A stretch of DNA of 64,000 bases from Rhizomys pruinosus (GCA_009823505.1 VZQC01007984.1:1162519-1226518), one strand, 5' to 3'. Shown: positions 11,253 to 22,547, counted from the first letter of the stretch. The notes: generated from the letters alone by a model not told the origin. Made by a program: numbers and translations.

Positions 11253-11400
11253 ATATATATTATATATATATAATATATATAATATATACATATATAATAT
11301 ATTATATTATATTATATTATTAATTATTATTTTATTAATATATTAATAATAATTATAATAATATAAAAACAAAATAATAATAATTATAATAATTTTTATA
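11253..11400. repeat. AT-rich low-complexity tract
   Basis: Alternating TA and TTA/TAA runs with little else. Strand-separating and replication-slippage prone. Confidence 0.9.
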
Positions 11401-11499
11401 TTAATCCAGAATGTACCAAAAATAGTATATGTACCATATGCTATATAATGCCTAATATATCATTAAAACAAATGAAAAGATAAGTTAACTTATGCTGTT

Positions 11500-11888
11500 A
11501 AAAGAGACAGATAGAAGAGGGTGTCGGATTCCCCTGGAACTGGAGTTCTCCTGGAATTGGAGTTTCAGACGGTTCTCGGCCGTCATGTGGGTGCTAGGGA
11601 TCGAACCCGGATCCTCTGTAAGAGCAGTCGGCGCTATTAACCGCTAGGCCATCTCTCCTGCATGCAGACAGGACATTGATACACATACAGAAATAAATAA
11701 ATGCCGGGCGTGGTGGCGCACGCCTTTAATCCTAGCACTTGGGAGGCAGAGGCACGCGGATCTCTGTGAGTTCCAGGCCAGCCTGGTCTACAGAGTGAGT
11801 TCCAGGACAGCCAGTGCTACAGGGAGACCCTGTCTCAAAATAAATAAATAAATAAATAAATAAAATAAAATAAAAAAGAGACAGATAG
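11500..11888 (+). mobile_element. Internally inverted B2 with B1 at its tail
   Basis: A 15-bp TSD aaaagagacagatag (11500-11514, 11874-11888) encloses: the B2 5' part on the minus strand (11515-11658), the B2 3' end on the plus strand (11659-11702), then a B1 on the plus strand (11703-11873) with an (AAAT)n tail. About 35 nt of B2 between the two parts is missing. This is the L1 twin-priming pattern, but on a SINE. The B1 most likely entered the B2 A-rich tail. Confidence 0.85.
11703..11873 (+). mobile_element. B1 SINE in the B2 tail
   Basis: A complete B1 from 'gccgggcgtggtggcgcac' to an (AAAT)n/(AAAAT)n tail. It sits in the 'aaataaataaat' end of the preceding B2, so its own TSD cannot be told from the tail. 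Confidence 0.93.
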
Positions 11889-12504
11889 GAGGATGTCCAA
11901 TTATCCATGACAGAGTAGCTCATAAAAGATCAGCCTCCCCTGAGGATGCCTGCTTGAAGTGAATGAAAATCCACATATAGGACCAACAGACCTCAAGAAT
12001 CTGCAAATAAGTAACTGCTAATAAATGATCACTAACAACCAAGAAACAGCAGGAAACAGCATCTCTGATGTGTCACAGACTTAGAGTGCAGAAAAACAAA
12101 CAGTACAGTTTCAAGTGACCAAAAGAGCAAGAACTGGAAAAATGAAGAATCAGAGATATGCTGGGTAAGACGTGAGATCCACAATGAGGAGAAACCAAAC
12201 CTCTCATGAAGCACTACCCTGACATCTGTTTCCTTCAACATGTTTGTCACAACTATTTTATAGTTTACAGGTGGTACTTCCAAAATACACTTTACTTATA
12301 GCTCTATCTCTGTTAACTGCATTTTTGTTGACCTCTTTCTGACCTGTTTCTCAAGTGACTGGCCTCAGACATATTTGTAAATACTGGAAACCGTGAATAA
12401 TACGCTGGAAACCTGCTCACTTTTTCTTCTAAGGCAACTTGATTTTCTTTTATTAGGGAGTTAGCATCAGTTCACAACTTATTGATATGAAATAAAGATT
12501 TTCA
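11889..12504. other. Unassigned DNA
   Basis: No repeat family or gene recognised. Moderately AT-rich. Confidence 0.45.
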
Positions 12505-12845
12505 CATTGCTGATTTTTTAGATTATTGTTTCAGAATTTCATACATCCCTATAATGATCAAATCTATACCCCAGTTCTTCCTCTACACATTCTCCCATAT
12601 CTCCCCACTTTTCTCTCCCAACTCCATGTATTCTTTGATAAACCTACTAAGTCTACTGAGTGCTGCCATACGTACATGGGTATAGGATCAACACTGGAAC
12701 ATGGCCAGCCTATTAGCGTCACAGCCCTAAAGAAAACGACATTCCCCTTCCCCCAGCAACCAGGAAATGCCAACAGTGCCTCGTCTAAGGGCAAAACATT
12801 GTGAGTCTCTTCCTTGTCCACGCTGGAATTTTTGCTGGCTTGATC
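12505..12845 (-). mobile_element. Lx-like L1 3'UTR, left piece of a broken copy
   Basis: Minus-strand Lx 3'UTR wording: 'tttcatacatccctataatg', 'gtgctgccatacgtacatggg', 'ccccttcccccagcaacc', 'ttgctggcttgatc'. It stops inside the element at 12845, where a B2 head begins. The continuation of the same element lies in opposite orientation at 14253-14307. Confidence 0.75.
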
Positions 12846-12908
12846 AAACCCGGGTCCTCTGCAAGAGCAGTCGGTGCTCTTAACTGCTAGGCTATCTCTC
12901 CAGCCCAT
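12846..12908 (-). mobile_element. B2 5' head, left piece of a split B2
   Basis: Only the first 60 bp or so of a B2 ('gggctggagagatagcc...acccgggttt' on the minus strand), joined to Lx at its inner end. The rest of this B2 is at 14308-14524 on the plus strand. Both pieces are explained by one inversion. Confidence 0.85.
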
Positions 12909-13029
12909 ACCATTCCCTTTCTTTCAGGACTGTTTCCAGCCCCTTATTGGATCCCAAAGACTTATCATGATCTTGCTCCAACTCATCCTTAGTCAGCTAT
13001 GTCTTTGTGTTAATAATCCTTCTATTTAG

Positions 13030-13450
13030 ATTTTTTTTTAATGTTCTAAAAGTCTTTTGTTACATTTATTCATAGCTTACTTAGTTACTTTATAACTTTT
13101 GTTGACTGTTATTTTTGTTTGAATTTAATCTTCTAACTCCTTTTTATTCCTGTATAGAGAGAGTTTAATTTTGCCTATTGCTCATACGACTAGTACTCCT
13201 TTTGAACTGTTATTAATTCTAATAGTTTGGCTTTTCTATGTAGGCACCTGATACTAACGGTAATATTTTACTTGTGTTTTTAATTTTTTTTCATAATTGC
13301 TGTTCTTTTTATACTTTTGGTCTCTTTGATGTCTTCAATACATTGCCATGAATGAGAGTTATTGTCTCTCTACATTCTTGCCAGTACTTAGTGATGTTGA
13401 CATTTTTCAGTTTTACTGCACTAGCAGGTGTATAGTGGTTACCCAAATCT
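13030..13450 (-). mobile_element. Old L1M ORF2 fragments
   Basis: 'tattaattctaatagttt', 'ttttctatgtaggca' and 'cattcttgccagtacttagtgatgttgac...gcaggtgtatagtgg' match antisense L1 ORF2, including its C-terminal end. Highly diverged and out of order, so at least two pieces. Confidence 0.6.
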
Positions 13451-13474
13451 TTTGTGTATTTTTCCCTTAACATT

Positions 13475-13610
13475 TTTTGGACTTTTTGAGACAGGGTATT
13501 CCTATAGCCCTAGCTATGTAGACCAGGATGATGTTGAACTCACAGAGATCTGCCTGCCTTTGCCACCCAAGTGCTGGGATCAAAGGTGTGTGCCACCATG
13601 CCTAGCCCAT
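13475..13610 (-). mobile_element. B1 SINE
   Basis: Minus-strand B1 'tttttgagacagggtattcc' to 'tgtgtgccaccatgcctagcc' with a small internal deletion. Confidence 0.9.
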
Positions 13611-13849
13611 TTACTTTCATAAGTTTATTGTTATATTCCTCCTAACATAAATTGGAAGATTAGTTTGTTCACATTTAGTCTTTTTCATTCTAGCATAAAT
13701 ATTTAAATTCATATAAAATTTCCTCCTCATATTTCTTGGGCTGAATCTCACACATTTGAGTTAAATAATCTCACATTATTTCACCGTAGATATTTTTTAA
13801 TCTTTGTTATAATTTTTGTACGTAGATTATTTCTGAGAGTTTTAAATAT

Positions 13850-14250
13850 TTAAACATACATGGATTTTAGTGAAGTATTTTCTTATTGATTTTTTTATTT
13901 CACTTATATTTTGTCAGAGAAAATATTGTATTAGATATAAATGTACTGGTGTTTTATTCATGACCTGATGCCTAGCTAATTATATAAGTATAGTAATTGT
14001 TCTAGGTTCCCTTAAAATAGCTACAACTTAGTAGTGGAATAGATAATAATTTTTATTAGTTCAAAAGTATTTGTCCTATTGTTCAGTATGTTTGGTAGAA
14101 AGATTATTTTCTTAATCTATAGACTACTGAAAGAGATGTGTCAAATTAAAGGATTATTTTCCTAGTTGTCGGGTAGAAATTTTATCTGATATATTTTAAA
14201 ATTATGTTATTGGGTATGTATAAGCATAGAATTATCATATATTCCAATTG
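13850..14250 (-). mobile_element. Old L1M ORF2 fragment
   Basis: 'gatttttttatttcacttatattttgtcagagaa' and 'ctgaaagagatgtgtcaaa...ttattgggtatgtataag' are antisense L1 ORF2. It lies wholly inside the inverted segment, so its original orientation was plus. Confidence 0.6.
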
Positions 14251-14252
14251 AT

Positions 14253-14307
14253 CACATGTTTTAGCAATACATGTACAGGATTTGCACAAGATCAAGCCAG
14301 CAAAAAA
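14253..14307 (+). mobile_element. Lx-like L1 3'UTR, right piece of the broken copy
   Basis: 'cacatgttttagcaatacatgtacagg...gcacaagatcaagccagcaaaaa' is Lx 3'UTR on the plus strand, ending where a B2 3' part begins. Its last 17 bp (14290-14306) repeat, inverted, the inner end of the Lx piece at 12829-12845. Confidence 0.75.
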
Positions 14308-14470
14308 CTGGCAGCTAAGAACCGTCTGTAACTCCAGTTCCAGGAGAACTCCAGTTCCAGGAGAACTCCAGTTCCAGGGGAATCCGAGACCCTTTTCTGA
14401 CCTCTGCGGCATTGCACGACACGGGTGCACGGACCTGCATGCAGAGAGTACATTCATACACATACAGAAA

Positions 14471-14521
<51 letters not shown>

Positions 14522-14524
14522 ATA
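14308..14524 (+). mobile_element. B2 3' part, right piece of the split B2
   Basis: B2 from 'tggcagctaagaaccg' to an (AAAT)n tail of about 60 bp. It contains three copies of the 'aactccagttccagg' motif instead of the usual one or two. The sequence after the tail (14525-14541) matches, 14 of 17, the inverted flank next to the B2 head at 12909-12925, which is the B2's TSD. Confidence 0.88.
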
Positions 14525-14541
14525 GAAAGAGAAGAAATGGT

Positions 14542-15137
14542 GAAGAGGAACCAGACTCCAGATCAGGAGACAAACGAGGAGGCTGCTCAATTTGTACAGC
14601 AAGATTGGGAGTGACATGAAGCAGGACAGGCAGCAAAAGGCTCTTTGAGGTCTGGTCTCTGCCTACCCCTCTAGCTTTTCCATTGGGCATTCGGAGCTCA
14701 AGCATTGTTACCATTCAACACACTCTACACCCATTCTCTTTCCTCAGAGCTCCTCTCTGAGGCTCTGCTTTCTGAGTTCTCCCAACTCCCTTTCCCTGGC
14801 TGCTCTTGATAACACTTACCTGTCAGATACAAGTTTGGCTACTCCATCTAATTGCAAAACTCTTGCTGTTCCTATCCTCAAGGTAGAGGCACCTTACTCC
14901 CTCAATTCTCTCCTTATAGCTCTACTCTACTATCCTGAACACTATATTGAATATATTGAAAGGTTCCGTTGATGAAAGAAAGGTAAAGGGGATTTAAAAA
15001 CAAGAAAAGAAATAAAAAAACTTGTATCTGGTGGTTGCTCTTTACACGTCTTGTTCTAAACTCAGCAGAAGACACAGTAATCTACTTGGCTCTGTGCTTG
15101 ATCTTACCTGGAAAATGTAGCAATCTGAGATTTCCAC
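14542..15137. other. Unassigned DNA
   Basis: No family recognised. The 14,540-14,640 portion has an LTR- or old-transposon-like feel, but I cannot name it. Confidence 0.35.
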
Positions 15138-15420
15138 ATAAGTATATTCTTTTTTTATATAAATTTTTAAAATTTTATTTATTATTTCTGTATGTGTATG
15201 AATCTACTGTCTGCATGAGAGTCTGTGCACCCGTGTCGTGCAATGCCGCAGAGGTCAGAAGAGGGTGTCAGGTTCCCCTGGAACTGGAGCTCTCCTGGAA
15301 TTGGAGTCTCAGACGGCTCTCGGCCTCCATGTGGGTGCTAGAGATCGAACCCGGGTCCTCTGTAAGAGCGGTCGGCGCTCTTAACCGCTAGGCCATCTCT
15401 CCAGCCCATAAATATATTCT
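15138..15420 (-). mobile_element. B2 SINE, duplicated-motif form
   Basis: Full-length minus-strand B2 (15151-15407) with TSD ataa(g/a)tatattct (15138-15150, 15408-15420). It carries two 'ctggaactggag/ctggaattggag' motifs. A second B2 in the same orientation starts at once. Confidence 0.94.
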
Positions 15421-15422
15421 AT

Positions 15423-15465
<43 letters not shown>

Positions 15466-15687
15466 TTTCTGTGTGTGTATCAATGTACTGTCTGCATGCA
15501 AGTCTGTGCACCCGTGTCGTGCAATGCCGCGGAGGTCAGAAGAGGGTTTCGGATTCCCCTGGAACTGGAGTTCTCCTGGAATTGGAGTCTCAGACGGTTC
15601 TTGGCCGCCATGTGGGTGCTGGGGATCGAACCCGGGTCCTCTGTAAGAGCGGTCGGCGCACTTAACCGCTAGGCCATCTCTCCAGCC
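15421..15687 (-). mobile_element. B2 SINE, adjacent tandem copy
   Basis: Full-length minus-strand B2 with a (TTTA)n tail of about 45 bp. It shares the duplicated motif and near-identical sequence with the copy to its left. Confidence 0.94.
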
Positions 15688-15711
15688 ATCTTGAGTGAAT
15701 CAAGCATTTGG

Positions 15712-15955
15712 TTTTGACCTAAATGAGGGAATAAGTAAGAGTTGGCAAACCATGGTCTGTAATTCATATCTGCACTATCGTTCATTCTATAAATCAAAGT
15801 ATAATGGATCACATTCTTGTTTATTCACTTACATACTGTCTATAATCATTTTATGCTACAACATAAAAACCTGTAAGTTCTTAATAGACCATAAGGCTCA
15901 TAATGTCTAAAATACTCATTATATGACTTTCTGCCCAAAATGTTGATGACTCCTG
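15712..15955. mobile_element. Ancient hAT-type DNA transposon fossil
   Basis: 'gagttggcaaaccatggtctgta' to 'tgttgatgactcctg' follows the layout of a common eutherian non-autonomous hAT element whose ends read 'ttggcaaac...' and '...gacccctg', including a 'catactgtctataatca..ttatgctacaa' core. Very diverged. No coding capacity. Confidence 0.55.
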
Positions 15956-16982
15956 TTATAAAGATCCAAGAACTTGCATATCACCTGGAAGGTTGTCATA
16001 AAGAGCTCATATGATCAATGAGAGTTCATCCTAAACACTGTCTTCTGGTTGCAGAATTTCCCAACAGAATTTCTGCTTAAAGTTTGGGTCAGTCCTTGGT
16101 GCACTAGATTGGCTTAGGTAACAGGACAAGGTATTTGGGGATAATAGAATAATTGTACATTCAAAAAAGTTTTAAAAAAAAAAGTGCGAGAGAGAATCAT
16201 TAACAAGGGTTAATGGCTAACTATCCCTGGAAAAGAAGAGAAGGCAACCAGTCTCTCCAGTGACATATTAAAGTGTCAGGCATAATCATATGACTTTATA
16301 AGAAATCTTACACTTTTGAGATACACAGTCTTGAAGTCCTAAACAATATCCCACTTTTATTTTAAGAAAAGAGCAGATCTTGCCTGAAGCAGTTACCTGG
16401 GTTTTTAAGACAGAAGTTTGGTTTCTGCCATCCCCAGAAACTAGGCTTGGTGACCCATCCATGTACCAATTGAAGAGACTGGTAATGGTGAAAAGCATCG
16501 GGTGAAGTTCTGTTCACTACAGCAACACTGGAAAGAAGGGAGTCCCAAATCCAGCTTTCAAGCTTTAAGTAGAAGGGTTATTCATAATTAACCAGTCCTT
16601 GTCAGGGTGTGGTCCCACCCAGTAATGACTTATCTTTGTTCTGGTCCTGTAAAGTGGTCCAATAAAGTGGTAAGTTGCTACACTGTTAATCAAGGAGGCC
16701 TCCTCCTTGCCCTCGGATTGTGGTTCTCTTATGGAGGTAAGTCTCTCTTTGAGATGTTTTGTTCTTTCTGGAATCCAGTGTAACTCAAGAAGAAAGGCTA
16801 ATGACTTACCTGTTCCTTCTAGCCAAAGTAAGAGACAGACAAGCAGAAATACCAGATTTCCATGCTGGTTTTAGGTAGTATGTTAGCCCAAATGAAGGGA
16901 CAATGCATTTTAGCAAAAATAGTTTCTATGAGCCTGCTTCAAAGCCATGGTCTCATCTTATCTTCATTTAGAAAGACCACGT
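15956..16982. other. Unassigned DNA, possibly an old LTR remnant
   Basis: No gene. Part of 16,480-16,830 ('gtcagggtgtggtcccacccagtaatgac', 'gtgtaactcaagaagaaaggc') reads like a decayed MaLR-type LTR, but I cannot delimit ends or a TSD. Confidence 0.35.
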
Positions 16983-17275
16983 TAGGGACTGGGTTGGTTA
17001 GTAAAGCCCCTGCCCCAAACCAGAAGAACCTAAGTTCATGTTCTCAGAACCCAAGGCCTTATTTGTAACCCTAGAACAGTAGTAAGGTTCAGAGACAGGA
17101 GGATTCCTGGAGCTCCTTTGCCAGCCAGCCTAGATGAAACAGGGAGTTCCAGGTTCAGTGAGATACCCCATTTCAAAAAATTAAGTGCAGGGCAAAAGAA
17201 GACACCTAATTTCAACCTCTGTTCTCAACACAGTTGTATGCACACACACAATCACCCCCCTCACAAACACACACA
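16983..17275 (+). mobile_element. B4-type composite SINE, old
   Basis: A tRNA-like head ('ggactgggttggttagtaaagccc') is joined to a B1-like half ('gacaggaggattcctggagct...ccagccagcctag...gttccaggttcagtgaga') and a CA-rich tail. This is the ID/B1-type dimer layout of rodent B4 elements. Confidence 0.65.
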
Positions 17276-17277
17276 AA

Positions 17278-17560
17278 TGGTTATTAAAAAGACAAAAGTT
17301 AACAAGTGTGGAGAAGAATTCAGAGATATGGAAAACACTGTATATTGTTGAAGGGAATTCTATTTAACATAGCCATTATGGAAAACAATATGGCCATATC
17401 CTGAAACATTCAAAATAGAACATCCCTATGGTCCCTTATCCCACCACCAGGAATGTATCCAAGGAAATGAAACTAGCATGCCAAAAAGATGTCTGAATTT
17501 CCAAATGAATAGAGCTTTATTCACAATAGCCACGTCATGGAATTAGATACTTTGTAGTAA
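17278..17560 (+). mobile_element. Old L1M ORF2 C-terminal fragment
   Basis: Plus-strand ORF2 end: 'acaagtgtggagaag', 'ccattatggaaaacaatatgg', 'ccctatggtcccttatccca', 'tattcacaatagcca'. Frames are broken. Confidence 0.8.
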
Positions 17561-18085
17561 TATCACATGTGTATCAAATAAACTAACTCACTTCTTAAGG
17601 AAGTTATTATATAGACATTCCCTTAATAAATCTTTAGTCAAAGAAATAAAGAGTACTTTGAGAATATATATATTTTATTCTGGCTATAAGTTATCATCTT
17701 CAGTGATTCATATGGAAATCTAAAACCATTTTAAGATTGGAAAAGTCACATGACACCCATTTATCAAAATTGGAAAGGGTACCTTTGGAAATATCATGCT
17801 GATTAGTTTTACTTGAATGCTTCAAATAGTAATTAAACAAACCGTCAATTAATCACTTTGAATTACATAAAAAAATAACTCCCTGGCACCAAAATTAACA
17901 GTTTTCTGACAAGCTACTGCCTTACCTGTCCTTCTAGGACTGCAAAATTATGTCTTTCAGCATTATAAGCAAAATATTGATACATTTGCTCTTTAGTAAG
18001 CAGTGTTCATTTCATTTACAGATGAAACTTTTGATATACCTGTTTCTAAAACTTTGAGAAGGATGCACTAAAACCATGTTATCTT
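17561..18085. other. Unassigned DNA
   Basis: AT-rich. Nothing recognised. Confidence 0.45.
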
Positions 18086-18172
18086 GGGCTGGGCATATAG
18101 TTCAAGGATCAGGTACTTACCTAACATGCCCAAAGATCTAGGTTCAATCTCCAAATGAAGAAAGAGTACCTG
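18086..18172 (+). mobile_element. ID-type SINE
   Basis: 'gggctgggcatatagttcaagg...gtacttacctaacatgcccaaagatctaggttcaatctcc' is a diverged ID element with both promoter boxes recognisable. Confidence 0.75.
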
Positions 18173-18751
18173 TCTTCTTGATAAATCTAGATTAAAACAT
18201 TAGCATGTACAGTGCTTTGTTCTATAAACTGCTTAACTTCTTTGAAGTGTGTATTTTTTTTATATATTTTAAGAATTTATTTTTTTTGGTATTTTTATAA
18301 TACTTTAATTGATGTTTTGTGTATTTCAGACATCATTTTTCAGTTCAATTTGGACACATTCCCTTTCCCTTCTCCCCACCCCACCCCAGTTCATGCATTC
18401 TGCCATACATGTCCTGCCTCTTTCTCTCAGTCTTTTTAAAGTTTTTCTCTGCAAAGGTTGGTTCCCTCCCATTTGTATTGCTCCAAAATATGCCTATATA
18501 AACATCATATATGTACCAGAACTATGTCCTCCAGGAATAAACTGTATGTTAGTTCCCATATGTTTTTATGAGTTCACATTTTTCCCTTTAATTTTATATT
18601 ACTCTAAAATATGAATATATACCTTCTGCCCATATACATTAATTACCATGTCTGAAAGTAAGTGGTAAGTTAATTCTAGGGCTCATTAAGGAATTCACAT
18701 TATAATATCACAGTTGCTTTCAGGTAGAAAGAAATATAACAATAACACTGC

Positions 18752-21700
18752 TCAGCTTGCCTTTCTTTTTTTTTCAAATTTTCATTTTTTATTGATGCTT
18801 TGTGTATTTCATACATCATTTTCCAATTCAGTTCAGGCATGTATCCCTTTCCCTTCCCCCAACCCCACCCCATCCCATCCTAGATCATGCATTCTACCAT
18901 AACTTTCCTGCATCTTTCTCTGTTTTTTTCCCCATTTTTTAACAATAAGTGATAATTTATGAGTACAAGCATCCTTCATGTAAAACCAATTTGCAAGCAG
19001 TTGTGCCCAAACCCACACAGCTCATGGGTCCCACCATCCAGCAGGCAGGGCTTGTATGTTCAATCAAGTTGATCAAATGAGTGTCCAGTCTATATTGTTG
19101 TAGTTTCACCTTTCACCCCAATTGCAGCCCTTAATTCCGCAGATTGTTCCCTAGGCTTAGAAAAGGGGCACAGGTGGATGAGAAGCAAAACAGTCTACTT
19201 TCTCTGGAACTGTTGTCTTGGTCTCTGGTCAATTCTGGCTGTTTCCTTCCATGGACTGACAGTTTGTCCAGGCATGACCTTTCAATCCTACTAATGGAGC
19301 ACAAGCAACTAGATATATAGGTATTTAAACAGTACTAATTGTTATTCTAGGTTACTTTGGTATAGACACAGATGTTTGGATGGTATGTTAATCCATGAAT
19401 TACATTCTTTTGTCTTACTGTGGCTTATAACATCTCCTAACCATTAGAGGATGTAAGCTTGTGGCATCAGCCATGGGTTATTCCTCAAGGAGAGAGCTAA
19501 TAGCCAATTAGATTTGGGATATACAGGCATATGGCTACCTCTGCTGCACAGTATTTCCAGGCAGGTGAGGTGTAGCTGGTGCTGACAGATGAGTCTTGCT
19601 TGACTCAAGGAGACCTATATTTGCTTTATTGGTTTAGTGCCTTTGGTAACACTCTCTGGCATTCCAGAGACCATCTGTATACTTGCAAGTGTGGTCTCCA
19701 TACATCTTTCCCATGTTTACATCAGGTCTTCAACAGCAGGACCTTATCGCCTCTCTTCTTGCAGGTATCCCAGTTTGGAGGTAAGGAGCCTTTACCTTTT
19801 GTGGGGGCTTGGATCCCCTGGCCAACATCTCCTCGGTAGAATAATCCATTGTTGATGTCAGAGTTCCTGTATTAATATATTTTGCTTAAGTGCATAGCTT
19901 AAGGAGACTTTAGCCTTATATTTGGTTCTGAATAGAGAGTAATCCTTTTCACAGTTTCTATGTCTATTAGTCAATTAAAGAAGGCAGTTTTACCGGTTTT
20001 ACAAGAGATTACCTCTATAAAAGTTGGCTCCAATCTACAGCGGAGACGACCTCATCATCATCCTCTTTCTCCTTATTTTATGGGGGGATTTAAGAAAGTC
20101 TCTCATATTACAACCTTTGTGGCACCTAGAAGGAAAGCTTCGTTAAGCACATTAAAAAATAGTTGTTAATAGTAGGATCCCTTGTCACAATGAGGTTGCT
20201 TAAATTGTATGTGCTCAGATTTGTATCTTGGGTTTTGTTCCATTGGCAACAGGTCTGTTTTGTTGCCAGTACCAAGCTGTTTAATGGACTATAGCCCTGT
20301 CGTATCGTTTGAAGTCTGGTATGAGGATCCCCCCTGTGTAGCTCCTTTCACTCAAGGTTTTTTGGCTATCTCCAGGGTCTTTTGTTTTTCCAAATGAATT
20401 TTAAGAACATTTGTTTCAAGCCTGTTGGAAAGAAACTCTTGGGATTTTGATTGGATTGCATTAAATATATACCAAGGTTTTGTAAAATGGACATTTTTAC
20501 AATGTTATTTTCCCCAATCCATGAGCATAGGAAGGGTTTCCTATATGAGGTCTCTTCAATTTCTTTCTTAAGTGTTTAAAATTTTTGTTATAGAAATATT
20601 TATTATTTAATATAAATTTAAAAATAAAATATTTTATTGTTTTTGAGGCTATTGCTGGTGGGAAGCGTCTCTTTGTATTCCTTTTCCAGTTGCTGTTGTT
20701 GGTGTAAAGAAAGGCATCTGATTTTTCTAGATTAATTTGTAGAAGGCACAATGGAGAAAAAGACAGCATCTTCAGCATATTTGTGTTGTCAAAACTGGAT
20801 CACCACTGTAGAAGAATGAAAATTAAACCCCCACCTCTCGGCCCTGTACAAAAGTCAACTACAGATCGGGATGTAAAGACCTCAACGTGAAACCCCAAAC
20901 TCTGAAGGCTGATAGAAGAAAAAAAGTTGGCAAGCAGCAGACTCCAAGACCTAGGCGTAGGAAAAGACTTCCTTTAAATTCAGGACAGCAGCTGCACAAG
21001 TATTAAGGTCGACAATGACAAATGGGACCTCATCAAATCAAAAGCTTCGTACATCAAAAGAACAATCAAGGAGTGAAGAGAAATCCCACAGAGTGGGAGA
21101 AACCTTCACTGCAGATACCACTGACAAAGCATTGATTCCAGATATATAAAACTAAAACTACTCAAAAAAACAAAGAAAAAAGAAAACAAATGACCCAGTC
21201 AGAATATGGGCAAGAGAGCTGAACAAGGACTTCACAAGTGAGGAATGAGAGATGTCTGAGAAACACCTCAAGAACTGGGGGGGGGGGTGCAACATCACTA
21301 ATCAGTAAGGAAATACAAATCAAAACCACTGTAGATATCATTTGACTCCAATAAGACTGGCTATGATCAGAAAACAAATGAGACCAAAAGCTGGAGAGGT
21401 TGTGGTGAAGGGGAACACTCAAGCCACTGCTGGGGGGAATGTAAACTCGTACAGCCACTATGGAAAGCAGGTTGGAGAACCGGTGTAAGACTTGGAATGA
21501 ACTAACCACCCGACCCAGCCATACCACTCCTGGGCAGTACCCTCAAGACTCACCCCACCACAGAGATACAGCACGCACATGTTTAGTGCAGCTCTCTGTC
21601 ACCATAGCAAGGAGCTTGAACCACCTAAATGCCCATCAACTGACAAATGGATAAGAAAATGTACACTACACAATGGAGTTCTATGCAGCAGTGAAGAAAG

Positions 21701-22547
21701 ACGACATTCCACAACTTTTTGCAGGAAAATGGCTGAGCTAGAGGCCATCAGGCTGAAGTTGAGTAACACAGTCCCAAAAAACAAACGACGAATGGTAAAT
21801 CCCTCACTGTGGATGCTAGTGCCAATTACCCAGTTGTAAGTATTCTTGTGTATGGCCCCCTGAGCTTTTGTACAAAGCAGTTGGGGTAATGCATGTTGGA
21901 AACAACAAAAAAAACAGAAAAACCTGCATCAAAGAACTGACTGAAACAGTGACTTTCTGCTAAAATTCAACTTCCCCAATGGAGAATAATCGAGAAAGAC
22001 TAAGAGATGAAAAAAAAACATGTTTTGGGCAGAAATGCATGAACTCTGCAGGGTTGGGGAATGGGCGGGAACACGGTCTTAGATTTGTCAAAAATAAATA
22101 AATAAGATAATTTATATGTGGAAAAAAATAAAAATAAAAATGAGTTGCTACTAGTAGGATCAACAGAGGGGCCTGATGTCTGCAGCAACTGAGGCGTGTC
22201 TTGCTTCAATGCCAAGGAAGTCCATCCTTCTTCACTCTGCTGGCACGTTTCCTGGTAGATCCTAATCACTTGCCACTCACTGCAAAGCTGTATTTTCTTT
22301 CTCAGCCATTAAGTTGGTGACATTCTGGCCCATTGGAACATACAGATCCCTTCCCGTAGCTAGTTCCAAGATTTGAATTTCAAGGTTTATTGACAAAAAG
22401 TTTTCACATCTATCTGTATTCCCCTTTTTTATTTTAGGTTTTTGTTTTTTGACCCATGAGTCTCAAAAAAGCAGCCATATTACACATACCTATAGGGTGG
22501 AATCAAGGCACAGATTTCATCAAACTCACCCATTCAGCTTGCCTTTC
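18752..22547 (-). mobile_element. Composite retrotransposed unit: L1 3' end plus 1.6 kb of non-L1 DNA
   Basis: The 14-bp TSD tcagcttgcctttc (18752-18765, 22534-22547) is exact and lies in the outer L1. From the left the unit has a T-rich tail, about 160 bp of standard L1 3'UTR (to about 18930), then about 1.2 kb (18,931-20,160) plus about 0.37 kb (22,162-22,533) that match no L1 part I know. On the minus strand it lacks a long frame. It could be a distinct L1 3'UTR, decayed retroviral-type sequence or a chimeric transcript. Confidence 0.75.
20161..22161 (+). mobile_element. L1 with 5' inversion nested in the composite unit
   Basis: TSD agttgttaatagtaggatc (20161-20179) against agttgctactagtaggatc (22143-22161), 17 of 19 matching. 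The 5' part (20180-20740) is ORF2 on the minus strand. The 3' part (20745-22142) is ORF2 end plus a short 3'UTR on the plus strand. The parts meet near 'cctcacattcgacaaa' of L1 with about 25 nt lost. This copy is more diverged than its neighbours. Confidence 0.9.

Noticed and set aside
12846..12908. A 60-bp B2 as a simple truncated SINE
   Set aside because: B2s are normally lost from the 5' end, not kept as a head without a tail; the missing part was found at 14,308, which led to the inversion model.
15151..15687. Tandem B2s as a possible array or CRISPR-like repeat
   Set aside because: There are two independent B2s in a eukaryotic context; one has its own TSD. No spacers or regular array.
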